Source of the DNA: Vibrio metoecus
GTDB taxonomy: Bacteria > Pseudomonadota > Gammaproteobacteria > Enterobacterales > Vibrionaceae
Length of the DNA stretch: 64,000 nt
NCBI RefSeq assembly: GCF_009665255.1
Contig: NZ_CP035686.1
Location: 930,001-994,000 of the forward strand
Reading direction: 5' to 3'
In this document: positions 34,838 to 45,700 of the stretch, piece by piece
Layout: each line of letters starts with the position of its first letter
How positions within the stretch are numbered: the stretch's first letter is position 1
Notes under the pieces: model-generated
The model's database searches: none
Told to the model about the DNA's origin: nothing
The model's input: the letters and a program-made list of their open reading frames with translations, nothing else
Translations under genes and position numbers: made by a program

Positions 34838-37623
34838 ATTACGGCTTCCAACGTCTCGCATTAATTGGCAGTGCTGGATATCAGCGAGCAGAGCTGCCAC
34901 TGGATGATTCTGTGTCATTAATCGCACCAAATAATCACGGTAAAACCAGTTTAATCAACGCCCTCCAGTTTCTACTGATCATTGACCAAAGAAGAATGGA
35001 CTTTGGCTCTCATAGCGTCGAAAAAGCACGTCGTTTCTATTTCCCAAACAACAGCGCATACATCCTGCTTGAAGTCATACTTCCTCAAACCGGAACCGTT
35101 GTTTTCGGCTGCGTAGGTAAAGGCGTAGGCCACGATTATGAATACTTTGCCTACAAAGGAGAATTAAACCTAGATGATTACCGTTTGGCGGATGGTCATA
35201 TTGTTACTCAACCCAAACTGGTCAACCATCTAGCTAGCCACCAGCACAGGGTCTATCAATACAATGAAAGAGATTTTCGTCATTTGATTTACGGTGGTGC
35301 AAAGAGTAAGAGAAGCGGTGACATCGACTTTACGGTATTCAAGCTTGAACACGTAAGCGATGCACGCTCTTACCAGCAAGTGCTCACCAAAACGCTTAGA
35401 TTGGATAAGCTCAATTCCAGTGATGTAAAAGAGAACTTGCTCAAGATATTTAGCCGTGAGCTGCCCAATGCGAGTATCGATTTTAAGCAAGAATGGGAGA
35501 AGGCATTTCAAGATATCAACTTAGAGCGGGAGCAATATCTAGCAGCGGTGAATAATCTTGCGACCATCGAAGAGCTGGAGCATAAGTTTCAACGTACATT
35601 GTCGTTAAGAGGCAGAATTGCAGCGGCACAGCCCAAAGTGAACCAATTATTGCAAGATTGGCACGGACACGTTCAAACAACGAGAGAAAAATTATCAGCA
35701 CAAAAGCATCAGCTTGAAGAAGAACAAAATCAGTTACATCACCAAGATATTGCTCGCGTTGAAGCACGCAGTGGGTTAAACAACAAGCTCACTGATCTAA
35801 AACGTACCGAAGAGCAGTACCAAGAGCTTCAAGCTCGCTTTGCGTTGATTCCGAATCACGCCTATTTAGAGAGCCAGCTCAATCTAGCAAAACAAAGTTA
35901 TGAAGAACAGGCCGCGCTATGTATTCAATCGCAACGCTCTTCTTCATCAGATTTAGCCAGGCAGTTAAAAGAACGGACAGAAAAGCGCCAAAAGTTGGAA
36001 ACGCAGCGGCAAACTCTAGACGATAATTTGTACCTTCATCTCTCCAAATTGCTCGAAGCGCATGAGCTAGAAAAACTGAACAAAGTACTGAGTCAGCAAG
36101 TGATGCAGCGTTCACCTTCGCACTATTCACTCGATATCAATCAGCTTCGAGAAGTGCTGAGTGGTGAAGCGGCCCCGACGCTCACTCTTTCTGGTTTAAC
36201 CATATCTCTTGATGAGCTCATTCCTCAACATGTTCAAAAGACCGAACAAGAGCTGGTGGAAGAGCTAGATAGTGTTAATCAGCAGATAAATAGCCTGACA
36301 GAACTGCTAGAGGTCAGTCAGCAAAGAGATTTGGCGGAAAAGAAAAAGAACGAATTGCACGGCGCTGTGAAAGAGTGTGAAAGGGCGCTCATCGATTATC
36401 AGCAACTTGAGCAACTCACCGCGAATCAGTCTCAACGTAGAGAAGAACAAGCCAAGATCGAGCAAGAGATCACAGCGATTGATCATGCTTTAGCAAGTGC
36501 GAAAGAGCGCTATCAAGCGCTGATAGAACAAATCAACAAGACTTCGGAAAAGCTCAGTAAGTTAACTTCAGATAATAACCGTGTTGAGTCGCTCAAAGAG
36601 CAAAGAATGGATGATCAATCCCTCTTTACGACGCTATCGGAACAACCTCATACCCCATGGATAGCGACCGAAGAATGGAGCTTGGAGTTTCTCCCCATTC
36701 GCCTTGAACAGTTCATCAACGATTGCCGGGAACTGGATAACCTTTCTAAAGAGCTACGCCAAATGAAAAATGAGTTGGCTCAGAAAGGGCTCACAAAGTT
36801 TCAAATGGCACCCACTCAAGACGAAGAGCTAAAAGGCATCATTCAATTTAGCCATTGTTTGGATGACGAAAAGCAAGCGTTAGAAAAGTGGGCGCGTTCT
36901 AAAGTTGTTACAGTAGCAGCGAGTTTAAGAGAGCTGAGAAGTGGCCTTTATACGCTGCAAAGCAAGATGAAGGAATTCAACCGATTAATCAGTCACAGAC
37001 AGCTATCTGATTTGAAAACCTTCAAAATCGAACCTGTCGAGGAAAGCTTGCTTGTGAATGCGATGAATGTGTTGATACAGCAAGCAGAGCAGACAGATTC
37101 GGGGCAAAGTTTCGATCTGTTCGATCAAGCGAGCATTTTGGATGATGCAGATCTAGAGCGAGCGAAAAATACGTTAATTGAAGAGGGCAATGCTCGCCAA
37201 GGATTAAGAGTCGCAGACTTATTTAGGCTTGAGTTTGTCGTGGCAAAGCAGGGGCAACCGCAAGAGTCTTTTGAAGATATTGATAGCGCAGCGTCTAACG
37301 GCACGGTATTGATGGCGAAGTTAGTCACCGGCCTTGCCATGCTGCACCTAATGCAAGACAAACGCCACCAAATGAAAGCAGTCTGCTATTTGGACGAAGC
37401 GTTAGCATTGGATACCAAGAACCAAGCCAACTTAATTGAGATAGCAGAGCAATTTGGCTTCGCGTTAATTTTTGCCTCGCCAGCACCGTTAACCACCGCT
37501 CGTTATTGTGTACCAATTCACCAAGTGAATGGTAAAAACGTCATAAGCCGTAATAGCTGGCAGCTATTGTCGCCCATCGAAAGTCGTATTGTGACTCAGC
37601 CAATAGCGGAGACATCACAATGA
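34831..37623 (+). CDS. SMC-type ATPase of the Wadjet/MksBEFG system (JetC/MksB-like)
   Basis: The 930 residues have ATPase halves at both ends and a long central coiled coil (about 230-750) with Gln/Glu/Leu-rich heptads. Walker A (about 32-40) reads APNNHGKTS, with Ala where the usual Gly stands. The signature-like SNGTVLMAKLVTG is near 822, and Walker B CYLDEALALD has D855/E856. This protein would bind and extrude plasmid DNA. About 930 residues is close to MksB of Pseudomonas and shorter than the roughly 1100-residue type I JetC, so the subtype is unresolved. It overlaps the toprim gene by 4 bp. Confidence 0.88.
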   Translation: MLNYGFQRLALIGSAGYQRAELPLDDSVSLIAPNNHGKTSLINALQFLLIIDQRRMDFGSHSVEKARRFYFPNNSAYILLEVILPQTGTVVFGCVGKGVGHDYEYFAYKGELNLDDYRLADGHIVTQPKLVNHLASHQHRVYQYNERDFRHLIYGGAKSKRSGDIDFTVFKLEHVSDARSYQQVLTKTLRLDKLNSSDVKENLLKIFSRELPNASIDFKQEWEKAFQDINLEREQYLAAVNNLATIEELEHKFQRTLSLRGRIAAAQPKVNQLLQDWHGHVQTTREKLSAQKHQLEEEQNQLHHQDIARVEARSGLNNKLTDLKRTEEQYQELQARFALIPNHAYLESQLNLAKQSYEEQAALCIQSQRSSSSDLARQLKERTEKRQKLETQRQTLDDNLYLHLSKLLEAHELEKLNKVLSQQVMQRSPSHYSLDINQLREVLSGEAAPTLTLSGLTISLDELIPQHVQKTEQELVEELDSVNQQINSLTELLEVSQQRDLAEKKKNELHGAVKECERALIDYQQLEQLTANQSQRREEQAKIEQEITAIDHALASAKERYQALIEQINKTSEKLSKLTSDNNRVESLKEQRMDDQSLFTTLSEQPHTPWIATEEWSLEFLPIRLEQFINDCRELDNLSKELRQMKNELAQKGLTKFQMAPTQDEELKGIIQFSHCLDDEKQALEKWARSKVVTVAASLRELRSGLYTLQSKMKEFNRLISHRQLSDLKTFKIEPVEESLLVNAMNVLIQQAEQTDSGQSFDLFDQASILDDADLERAKNTLIEEGNARQGLRVADLFRLEFVVAKQGQPQESFEDIDSAASNGTVLMAKLVTGLAMLHLMQDKRHQMKAVCYLDEALALDTKNQANLIEIAEQFGFALIFASPAPLTTARYCVPIHQVNGKNVISRNSWQLLSPIESRIVTQPIAETSQ

Positions 37624-38504
37624 GTCAGCCATTGATTGCCGCCTTAAAACGGCTCATGAACGCACATCCAGACTCGATTGCAGCGAGCACAATGACGACA
37701 GCGCAGAAAAGGCAACTCGACGAATTTTGCCGAAAGACTCACAGCGTGCGAATGACGCCTAGCGGCAGAGGGGTTGCCTACCGCATTGAAGATCTCGCCG
37801 TCGTGACCGTGACCCTACAGCAATTGTCACCACATCAAGACTTACCGTTATCGATTCCGCCAAGAGCCGCGAACATCGCCAGCACTCGAAGTAGTAAACA
37901 GGGAAGAATCACCCACGATGTTACTCATGTATTTATTAAGACCCAAGCTCAGCCGAACTGGTTTGACGGAGATAGGCCAACAGAACAGTTACAACGAGCG
38001 AGCGAAGAGTTTGGCGTTGCCGCTCTAGAAATCGGCGGCGACAAAAATCATTCACTGTATAGCAAACATCCTATCTGGCTCGTGGAGAACCAAGAGCTGT
38101 TTGATAGGCTTGATTGGTTGCCAGCTTCGGAGCCCACCAGCGTAATTTGGTATCGTGGCCAACTGCACAATAAGTTGATCGATTGGCTGGCACCTCCGCA
38201 GCGGTCGCCATTCATCTATTTATTTGCTGATTATGATGGAGTAGGGCTGAACAATTACCGCCGCTTAAAAGAGCGGCTCGGAGAGAGAGCCACTTTTTGG
38301 CTGATGCCGAATTGGCGCATCTTATTAACTCGCTATGGCCAAAATAAACTCTGGATTGATACTGCACGAGAGTTTGAATCCTTTGAGCGTAATGCTGGCC
38401 AATGGCTCGAACAGGAAAATGAGTTAAAAGCACTTATACAAGAAATGAAGAAACAGGGGTTGGCGTTAGAACAAGAAGTGGTTTGGCTAAATAGTGCGTT
38501 TTAA
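37620..38504 (+). CDS. Toprim nuclease subunit (JetD/MksG-like)
   Basis: The 294 residues end in a toprim domain. The catalytic Glu is E156 in WLVENQE, and the DxD pair is D204/D206 in FADYDGVGLNN. The N-terminal half has no clear motif. In Wadjet systems this subunit, related to topoisomerase VI, cuts the plasmid DNA held by the SMC complex. The family members recalled are longer (about 340-430), so this is a short form. It is the last gene of the operon, and 415 bp separate it from hsdM. Confidence 0.82.
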   Translation: MSQPLIAALKRLMNAHPDSIAASTMTTAQKRQLDEFCRKTHSVRMTPSGRGVAYRIEDLAVVTVTLQQLSPHQDLPLSIPPRAANIASTRSSKQGRITHDVTHVFIKTQAQPNWFDGDRPTEQLQRASEEFGVAALEIGGDKNHSLYSKHPIWLVENQELFDRLDWLPASEPTSVIWYRGQLHNKLIDWLAPPQRSPFIYLFADYDGVGLNNYRRLKERLGERATFWLMPNWRILLTRYGQNKLWIDTAREFESFERNAGQWLEQENELKALIQEMKKQGLALEQEVVWLNSAF

Positions 38505-38919
38505 CTCTGTGAGTAATACCAACAAGTTCAGCGCTTTTGAGCAGAGATTAAGCGCACAATCTCATAACCATACCTAGAACATTGCCCACGGATCTGTTTT
38601 TTCATATTCTCTCACCATCAAAATTGTCAACGTAATCGGTTAGAGCTAACACGCTGAAATAAATGTCTAAATTTTAATCGAAAAGCATTGGCTACGTATC
38701 TGAAGCTTGCAGAAAAAAAATACCTATCGGTTTACCAGTGAAAGCAAGTTACTTGGCATTAACGTGGGTGCTTCTTGGGCTTAGAACGTGAGGTCTTCGA
38801 AGCTTGGATTTGAGAGCAAAAATAGGCTTAATTGAGTCTCCAAACACAAGATTACGTGAATGTGCCAATGATTTTTCAAGAAATTGGCCAACACTAGAAA
38901 AGAATAGAGCGCAATCAAT
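38505..38919. other. Gap between defence operon and hsdM
   Basis: No convincing gene or terminator is seen. Short open frames on the minus strand overlap the hsdM start and lack family features. The hsdM promoter should lie here. Confidence 0.5.
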
Positions 38920-41538
38920 ATGAACAAACAACAGTTAGCGGCAAAAATCTGGGAATCGGCAAACCAGATGCGTTCGAAGATCGAAGCAAACGAATACAAA
39001 GACTATATCTTAGGTTTCATCTTCTATAAATATCTCAGCGATCAACAGGTGCAGTTTGTTACCAAAGAAGAGATGACACCGGAGGAGATTAAGGCTTTAA
39101 CTGAAGAAGATGCTGAAACGGTCAAATACATTCAAGATAATCTCGGCTACTTCATTGCTTATGATAACTTGTTTTCAACTTGGATTGATCCAACGTCTAA
39201 CTTTGACGAGTCTAATATTCGTGATGCACTCTCGGCGTTTAGTCGCTTGATTTCGCCTACCTACAAAAAACTGTTTGAGGGTATTTTCACCACCCTGGAA
39301 ACGGGCCTAAGCAAACTCGGTGAAAGCGCGGGTAAGCGCACAAAAGCCATTAGTGACCTACTGCATTTGATCAAAAGTATCCCAATGAACGGCAAGCAAG
39401 GCTATGACGTGCTGGGCTACATCTACGAATACCTGATTGAAAAATTTGCCGCTAATGCCGGAAAAAAAGCCGGAGAGTTTTATACGCCTCATGAAGTCTC
39501 GGTACTGATGTCGCACATCATCGCTCACGAGTTAAAACACAAAGACACCATCGAGATTTACGATCCAACGTCGGGATCTGGCTCGCTATTGATCAATATT
39601 GGTGAAGCGGTTGAAAAATACGCGAAAAACAAAGACAGCATTACCTATTATGCCCAAGAGTTGAAAGCCAACACCTACAACCTCACCCGTATGAACCTCA
39701 TCATGCGGGGCATTAAAGCCAGCAACATTAAAACCCGTAATGGCGACACTTTAGAAGACGATTGGCCGTATTTTGATGAAAACGATCCACAAGGCACTTA
39801 CCACGCCTTGTATGTGGATGCCGTTGTATCAAACCCACCTTATTCACAACAATGGGATCCAAGCTATAAAGAGAGTGACCCTCGCTACTCGCGTTTTGGT
39901 CTAGCCCCCAAAACCAAGGCCGACTTTGCCTTTTTGTTGCACGACCTTTATCACTTAAAACCTGATGGCATAATGACCATTGTATTGCCTCATGGTGTGC
40001 TGTTCCGTGGCGGTGAAGAAGGGGAAATCCGTAAGCAACTCATTGAGCAAAACCACATTGACGCCATTATTGGTTTGCCTGGAAATATCTTTTTTGGTAC
40101 CGGTATTCCTACTGTAATTTTGGTACTCAAACAAAAACGCCAAAATACCGATGTGCTGGTGGTTGATGCGTCAAAGCACTTTATAAAAGAAGGTAAGAAC
40201 AACAAGCTGCAAGCCAGTGACATTAAGCGCATTGTCGATGCTGTAATCAATAGAGAAAGCATCGAAAAATTCTCGCAAGTGGTGAGTAAGCAAACTCTGC
40301 GCGAAAATGGCTACAACCTAAACATACCACGCTATGTTGATTCTTCAGCAGCGGCTGAAAGCTGGGATTTACACGCCACCATGCTAGGCGGCATTCCTAA
40401 CAGCGAAATTGCCGAGCTAAATCCTTACTGGCTTGCTTTCCCGCAGTTACGTAGTGCTCTGTTTAAAGCTAAATCTAGTGCCTACAGTGAGTTAGCCATT
40501 ACCAAAAACACAGTTAATGCCAACATCAGTAGCCACCCACAGGTGTTGGAGTTTATCAGCGCTTACAACCAAGCTTTTGTTGGCTTTGATGATTACTTGA
40601 ATACTAGCCTTATTCAAGGCTGGGAAGCGGTTAACCGCAACCAGCAAGAGGCAATGTTGAGTGCGGAGCTGTTTACTCGCTTAAAGTCGATTTCCCTCAT
40701 TGATAAATACCAAGCTTTCCAATGTCTGAACAACCAATGGCAAGTCATCAGTGCTGACCTGGAAATGATGCAAACTGAAGGCTTTACTGCAACCAAACAG
40801 GTTGATCCAAATATCATTATCAAGAAAAAAGACGGTAAAGAAGCCGAGGTACAAGACAAAGTGACGCCTTGGAAAGGTCATATATTGCCATTTGGTTTAG
40901 TGCAACAAACCTACTTAAGCGATGACCTAGCATCATTGACTAAACAAGATAGTCGCTTGGCAGAAATAGCTAGTGCACTTGAAGAGATCTTAGATTCTCT
41001 AAGCGAAGAAGAAAAAGAGCTAGATACGGTCAAAGAAAGTAAAGATGCTTTTGCCAATGCCGAAGTCGCCAAGGCAGCGAAAGCCTTCTTAAAAGAACAA
41101 AAAGCCAGCAAGCTCAAATTTGCTGAAGACAGCCTGGATCAAGAAGTCAGCTATAAGGCCAAAATTATTCGTGCCAGCAAACTGATTGATGAAGAAAAAA
41201 ACCTGAAAAAAGCGGTCAAAGAATCGGCCACTAAACTGCACTTGAAAACCAAAACCACTATCGAGGGTTTGACGGGCGAACAAGTAAAAGATTTGCTGCA
41301 CTTGAAATGGGTCACGCCATTAAGTCTTGAACTCGCCGCCATGCCAAGCGCCGTGATTTCAGAGTTGACCAACCAAGTACAAGCCCTTGCCGATAAATAC
41401 GCGGTGACTTATTCGCAAGTAGCGAATGAGATAAAAACCACCGAGATTGAGCTAGCAGAAATGATGGGCGAACTCACCGGTAATGAGTTTGATCTGCAAG
41501 GCTTGACTGAACTGACTAACTTATTGAAGGGCGCGTAA
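38920..41538 (+). CDS. hsdM: Type I restriction-modification, methyltransferase subunit
   Basis: This subunit methylates adenine in the host recognition site and shares in restriction. An N-terminal HsdM helical domain (about 1-150) precedes the methylase domain, with SAM motif I DPTSGSGSLL near 220 and catalytic motif IV NPPYSQQW near 308. The protein is 872 residues, long beside the roughly 530 of E. coli HsdM. After about residue 475 there is an extra C-terminal part of about 400 residues rich in Lys/Glu, including a likely coiled coil (SLSEEEKELDTVKESKD and on). It is the first gene of the hsdM-hsdS-hsdR unit, one base before hsdS. Confidence 0.92.
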   Translation: MNKQQLAAKIWESANQMRSKIEANEYKDYILGFIFYKYLSDQQVQFVTKEEMTPEEIKALTEEDAETVKYIQDNLGYFIAYDNLFSTWIDPTSNFDESNIRDALSAFSRLISPTYKKLFEGIFTTLETGLSKLGESAGKRTKAISDLLHLIKSIPMNGKQGYDVLGYIYEYLIEKFAANAGKKAGEFYTPHEVSVLMSHIIAHELKHKDTIEIYDPTSGSGSLLINIGEAVEKYAKNKDSITYYAQELKANTYNLTRMNLIMRGIKASNIKTRNGDTLEDDWPYFDENDPQGTYHALYVDAVVSNPPYSQQWDPSYKESDPRYSRFGLAPKTKADFAFLLHDLYHLKPDGIMTIVLPHGVLFRGGEEGEIRKQLIEQNHIDAIIGLPGNIFFGTGIPTVILVLKQKRQNTDVLVVDASKHFIKEGKNNKLQASDIKRIVDAVINRESIEKFSQVVSKQTLRENGYNLNIPRYVDSSAAAESWDLHATMLGGIPNSEIAELNPYWLAFPQLRSALFKAKSSAYSELAITKNTVNANISSHPQVLEFISAYNQAFVGFDDYLNTSLIQGWEAVNRNQQEAMLSAELFTRLKSISLIDKYQAFQCLNNQWQVISADLEMMQTEGFTATKQVDPNIIIKKKDGKEAEVQDKVTPWKGHILPFGLVQQTYLSDDLASLTKQDSRLAEIASALEEILDSLSEEEKELDTVKESKDAFANAEVAKAAKAFLKEQKASKLKFAEDSLDQEVSYKAKIIRASKLIDEEKNLKKAVKESATKLHLKTKTTIEGLTGEQVKDLLHLKWVTPLSLELAAMPSAVISELTNQVQALADKYAVTYSQVANEIKTTEIELAEMMGELTGNEFDLQGLTELTNLLKGA

Positions 41539-41539
41539 G

Positions 41540-42700
41540 ATGAGTGTGGAAAAGAATGTTCCTGAGATTCGTTTTAAGGGATTTGGTGGGGAGTGGCAGG
41601 AAGATAAGCTAGGGCAACTTTATAGCTTTCAGTACGGTGAGTTTAATAACAACCCAAGCAATGGTGGACAATATCCTGTTTATGGTGCAAATGGAATTAT
41701 TGGGGGTTATACCAGATTTAATGCTAGATGCTCTGCTGTAATTGGCCATATGGGTGAATATGCTGGTTCTGTCTTGTGGGCGGAGGGTGAGCATTTCGTA
41801 ACTTATAATGGAACTATTGCTAAACCAAAAAAATCTGATTTCAATCCATTATTCGGATATTTTTCGCTAGTAAAAATGAACTTGAAAAAGGTTTGCGGTG
41901 GTAGTGGCCAGCCTTTTCTTTCATATGATGCATTAGAACGACTAGATTTTGTTTTCCCTGCTGAAGCAGAACAAACCGCCATCGGCAACACCTTCCAAAA
42001 ACTCGATAGCCTAATCAGCCAGCATCAACAAAAGCATGACAAGCTCAGTAACATTAAAAAAGCAATGCTGGAAAAAATGTTCCCCCAAAAATGCGAAACT
42101 ATCCCAGAAATACGTTTTAAAGGGTTTAGTGGGGAGTGGGAGGATAAACAACTGGGTACTGATGTTGCTGATATCATTGGTGGAGGCACTCCTAGTACCT
42201 CTATAGCTGAATTTTGGAACGGTGATATCGATTGGTACTCGCCTACTGAAATTGGTGACAAAGTGTATGCTGAAGGTAGCCAGAAAAAAATTACGGCTCT
42301 AGGCCTTAAAAGTTCGTCTGCAAAGCTACTTCCGGCTGGTAGGACGGTTCTATTTACTAGTAGAGCTGGTATAGGTGATATGGCTATTCTTACAAAACCT
42401 GGTACTACCAATCAGGGATTTCAATCTTTTGTTGTGAAAGAAGGATTTGTACCTTATTTCATTTATTCCGCAGGCAAACAGATTAAAGAATATGCCCTTA
42501 AACATGCGTCAGGCTCGACGTTCTTAGAGATTTCAGGTAAGCAACTTGGACGTATGAAAATTCTTCTGCCTTGCGAAACAGAACAAGCCGCCATTGGCAG
42601 CTACTTCCAAAAACTCGATGCGCTGATCAACCAACACCAACAACAGATCACCAAACTTAATAACATCAAGCAAGCCTGCTTGAGCAAGATGTTTGTCTAG
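41540..42700 (+). CDS. hsdS: Type I restriction-modification, specificity subunit
   Basis: The 386 residues have two target-recognition domains, each followed by a conserved helical repeat. PEIRFKGFGGEW begins at residue 8 and PEIRFKGFSGEW at 189. The two helical spacers carry EAEQTAIGNTFQKLDSLISQHQQ and its close copy. The two halves thus set the two parts of a bipartite target site. The first half has a different recognition sequence from the second. It sits between hsdM and hsdR, 9 bp before the latter. Confidence 0.92.
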   Translation: MSVEKNVPEIRFKGFGGEWQEDKLGQLYSFQYGEFNNNPSNGGQYPVYGANGIIGGYTRFNARCSAVIGHMGEYAGSVLWAEGEHFVTYNGTIAKPKKSDFNPLFGYFSLVKMNLKKVCGGSGQPFLSYDALERLDFVFPAEAEQTAIGNTFQKLDSLISQHQQKHDKLSNIKKAMLEKMFPQKCETIPEIRFKGFSGEWEDKQLGTDVADIIGGGTPSTSIAEFWNGDIDWYSPTEIGDKVYAEGSQKKITALGLKSSSAKLLPAGRTVLFTSRAGIGDMAILTKPGTTNQGFQSFVVKEGFVPYFIYSAGKQIKEYALKHASGSTFLEISGKQLGRMKILLPCETEQAAIGSYFQKLDALINQHQQQITKLNNIKQACLSKMFV

Positions 42701-42709
42701 GGAGAGACC

Positions 42710-45700
42710 ATGACTACCTTTAAAACCGAGGCGCAATTTGAGCAGGCTTTTATAGAGGTGCTTACTCAAAAGGGGTGGGAGCCAGAGATACTTAAAAACA
42801 AAACTGAGGCCGAGTTGTTGCAAAACTGGGCAAACATTTTGTTTGAAAACAATCGGCAGCAAGATCGCTTAAACGATGTGCCGCTGACTGCAAGTGAAAT
42901 GCAGCAGATTATTGAGCAGATCAAAGCGCTGAAAACGCCGCTTAAGCTAAACGGGCTAATTAACGGTAAAACCGTCGCGATCAAACGTGATAACCCTGAT
43001 GATACACTGCACTATGGTAAGGAAGTCAGCTTAAAAATTTATGACCGCCACGAAATAGCAGCAGGTCAAAGCCGTTATCAAATAGTCCAGCAACCCAAGT
43101 TTGAACGCGGCAGTCCGTTGCGTAACGATCGTCGTGGTGATGTGCTGTTACTGATCAACGGTATGCCGGTCATTCATGTTGAACTAAAACGCAGCGGTGT
43201 ACCTGTAAGCCAAGCGGTGAACCAGATTGAAAAATACAGCAAAGAGGGTGTGTTTAGCGGTTTGTTCTCGCTCATCCAAGTCTTTGTCGCCATGGAGCCT
43301 GAAGAGGCCAAATACTTCGCCAACCCTGGTCTAGATGGCAAGTTTAATCCAGATTATCAATTCCATTGGGCCGATTTTAATAACGAGCCTGTGAACCACT
43401 GGAAGGATATCGCTTCAACGCTGTTATCTATCCCGATGGCACACCAGTTGATTGGTTTTTACACTGTGGCCGATGATACCGATGGCGTGCTCAAAGTCAT
43501 GCGCAGCTACCAGTATTATGCCGCCAATGCGATATCCGACCGCGTTGCCAAAACTACGTGGAATCAACTGGGTAGTGTAAATAATAAAGACAGACTTGGT
43601 GGCTATGTGTGGCATACCACTGGCTCGGGTAAAACGATGACGAGCTTTAAGTCGGCGCAGTTGATCGCTCAATCAAAAGATGCTGACAAGGTCATTTTCT
43701 TAATGGATAGAATTGAGCTTGGCACTCAATCACTCCTTGAATACCAAGGTTTTGCTGGCGACGGGGAAGTGGTACAAGCCACTGAAAATACTCATGTGCT
43801 GGTGACCAAGTTAAAGAGCACCGATCCTGCTGATACCCTCATTGTTAGCTCAATCCAGAAAATGAGTAACATTTTTGAAGAGGTAGATGATGAGGGCACT
43901 GCAACTAATTCGGCCGACATAGATAAAATTCGTGCGAAGCGATTGGTGTTTATTATTGATGAGGCACACCGCTCGACCATGAGTGGGGGCAAAGAAAACA
44001 AAGAAGGCATGTTGGTAAGGGTGAAAAAAACCTTCCCTAAAGCCCTTTTCTTTGGTTTTACCGGTACGCCGATTCATGAAGAAAATCAGGTTAATAACAA
44101 TACCACCACCGATGTGTTTGGTGACGAGCTGCACCGTTACAGCATCGCTGATGGTATCCGTGATGGAAACGTGTTGGGATTTGACCCTTATAAAGTGCCC
44201 ACCTTTCGAGACAGTGATCTAAAACAAGCTGTAGCATTAGAGCAAGCCAAGGCTGACTCGGTGACTGATGCGATGGCAGATCCAGTCAAGAAGAAAAAAT
44301 TTAATCACTTTATGAATGACGTGCCGATGGCAGGCTACAAAGATGCCACAGGTAAATATCATAAAGGCATTGAAGACTATGTCCCCAAAAGCCAATATTT
44401 AACTGACACTCACCAAGAAAAAGTCGTCAGTGACATCTTGGATAAATGGGATGTACTTAGCCAAGGCAATAAATTCCACGCCATTTTTGCCACAAATAGT
44501 ATCGCGGAAGCCATTGACTACTACCGCCGCTTGAAAGCCGCCAAACCTGAACTGAAAATATCTGCTCTCTTTGACCCAAATATTGACAACGACGGTAGCG
44601 GCGACCGTGGCCCAACCTTTAAAGGTGATGGTTTAGAAGAAATTATGGGCGACTACAACGCCCGTTACGGGCACGATTTTGATTTTGCCCGCCATGCAGC
44701 CTTTAAAAAAGATGTAGCAGCCCGACTTGCTCATAAGAAACCCTACGAGAATATTCATACCGAGCCAGCAAAACAACTGGACCTCTTGATTGTTGTCGAT
44801 CAGATGCTCACTGGCTTTGATTCTAAGTGGCTGAATACTTTGTATTTGGACAAGGTGATTAAGTACCAGAATATTATTCAAGCCTTCTCGCGTACCAATC
44901 GCCTGTTCGGTCCTGACAAGCCTCACGGCATCATTCGTTATTACCGCTATCCACACACCATGGAACAACACATTAACGATGCGGTAAAACTCTATTCCGG
45001 CGACAAACCCATCGGTTTATTTGTTGACAAACTTGCAAGCAACCTTGAGGCGATGAATGAGCTAGCGGCAGAGATTACCGAACTGTTTGTTAGCGCTGGC
45101 GTCGGAAATTTTGAAAAATTGCCAGAAGATATTGAAGTCTGTGCCAAGTTTGCCCAGCTATTTAATGATTTGAACAAGCATCTGGAAGCTGCCAAAGTGC
45201 AAGGAATGCATTGGGGGCAGTCTGTCTACACATTTACTGACTCCTCAGAAGAGGATGGCGGTATTGATCGGGAAGTGTTGCTCGCCATAGAACAGCAAAC
45301 CTACTTGGTGCTAGCCCTGCGTTACAAAGAGCTAGCTAGTAAAGATAATGGCGGCGGCTCAGATGGCGGCGATGTTCCTTTCGATATCAGTGGCTATTTA
45401 ACAGAAATTGATACCGGCAAAATTGATGCCGACTACATGAACAGCCGATTTGATAAATACTTAAAGGAGCTGAATCAACACAAAGACTATACAAGTGTTG
45501 AAACGACACTAAATGAGCTACACAAGTCGTTTGCATCGCTCACCCAAGCCGAGCAAAGATACGCCAAGCTCTTTTTACATGATTTGCAGCGTGGTGATGC
45601 TAAATTAATTGATGGTCATTCGTTTAGAGACTACATCAATGACTACCAAAATCAGGCTGAACAGTCGCGGATTGCTGGTATTGTTGAGGCGCTTGGGTTA

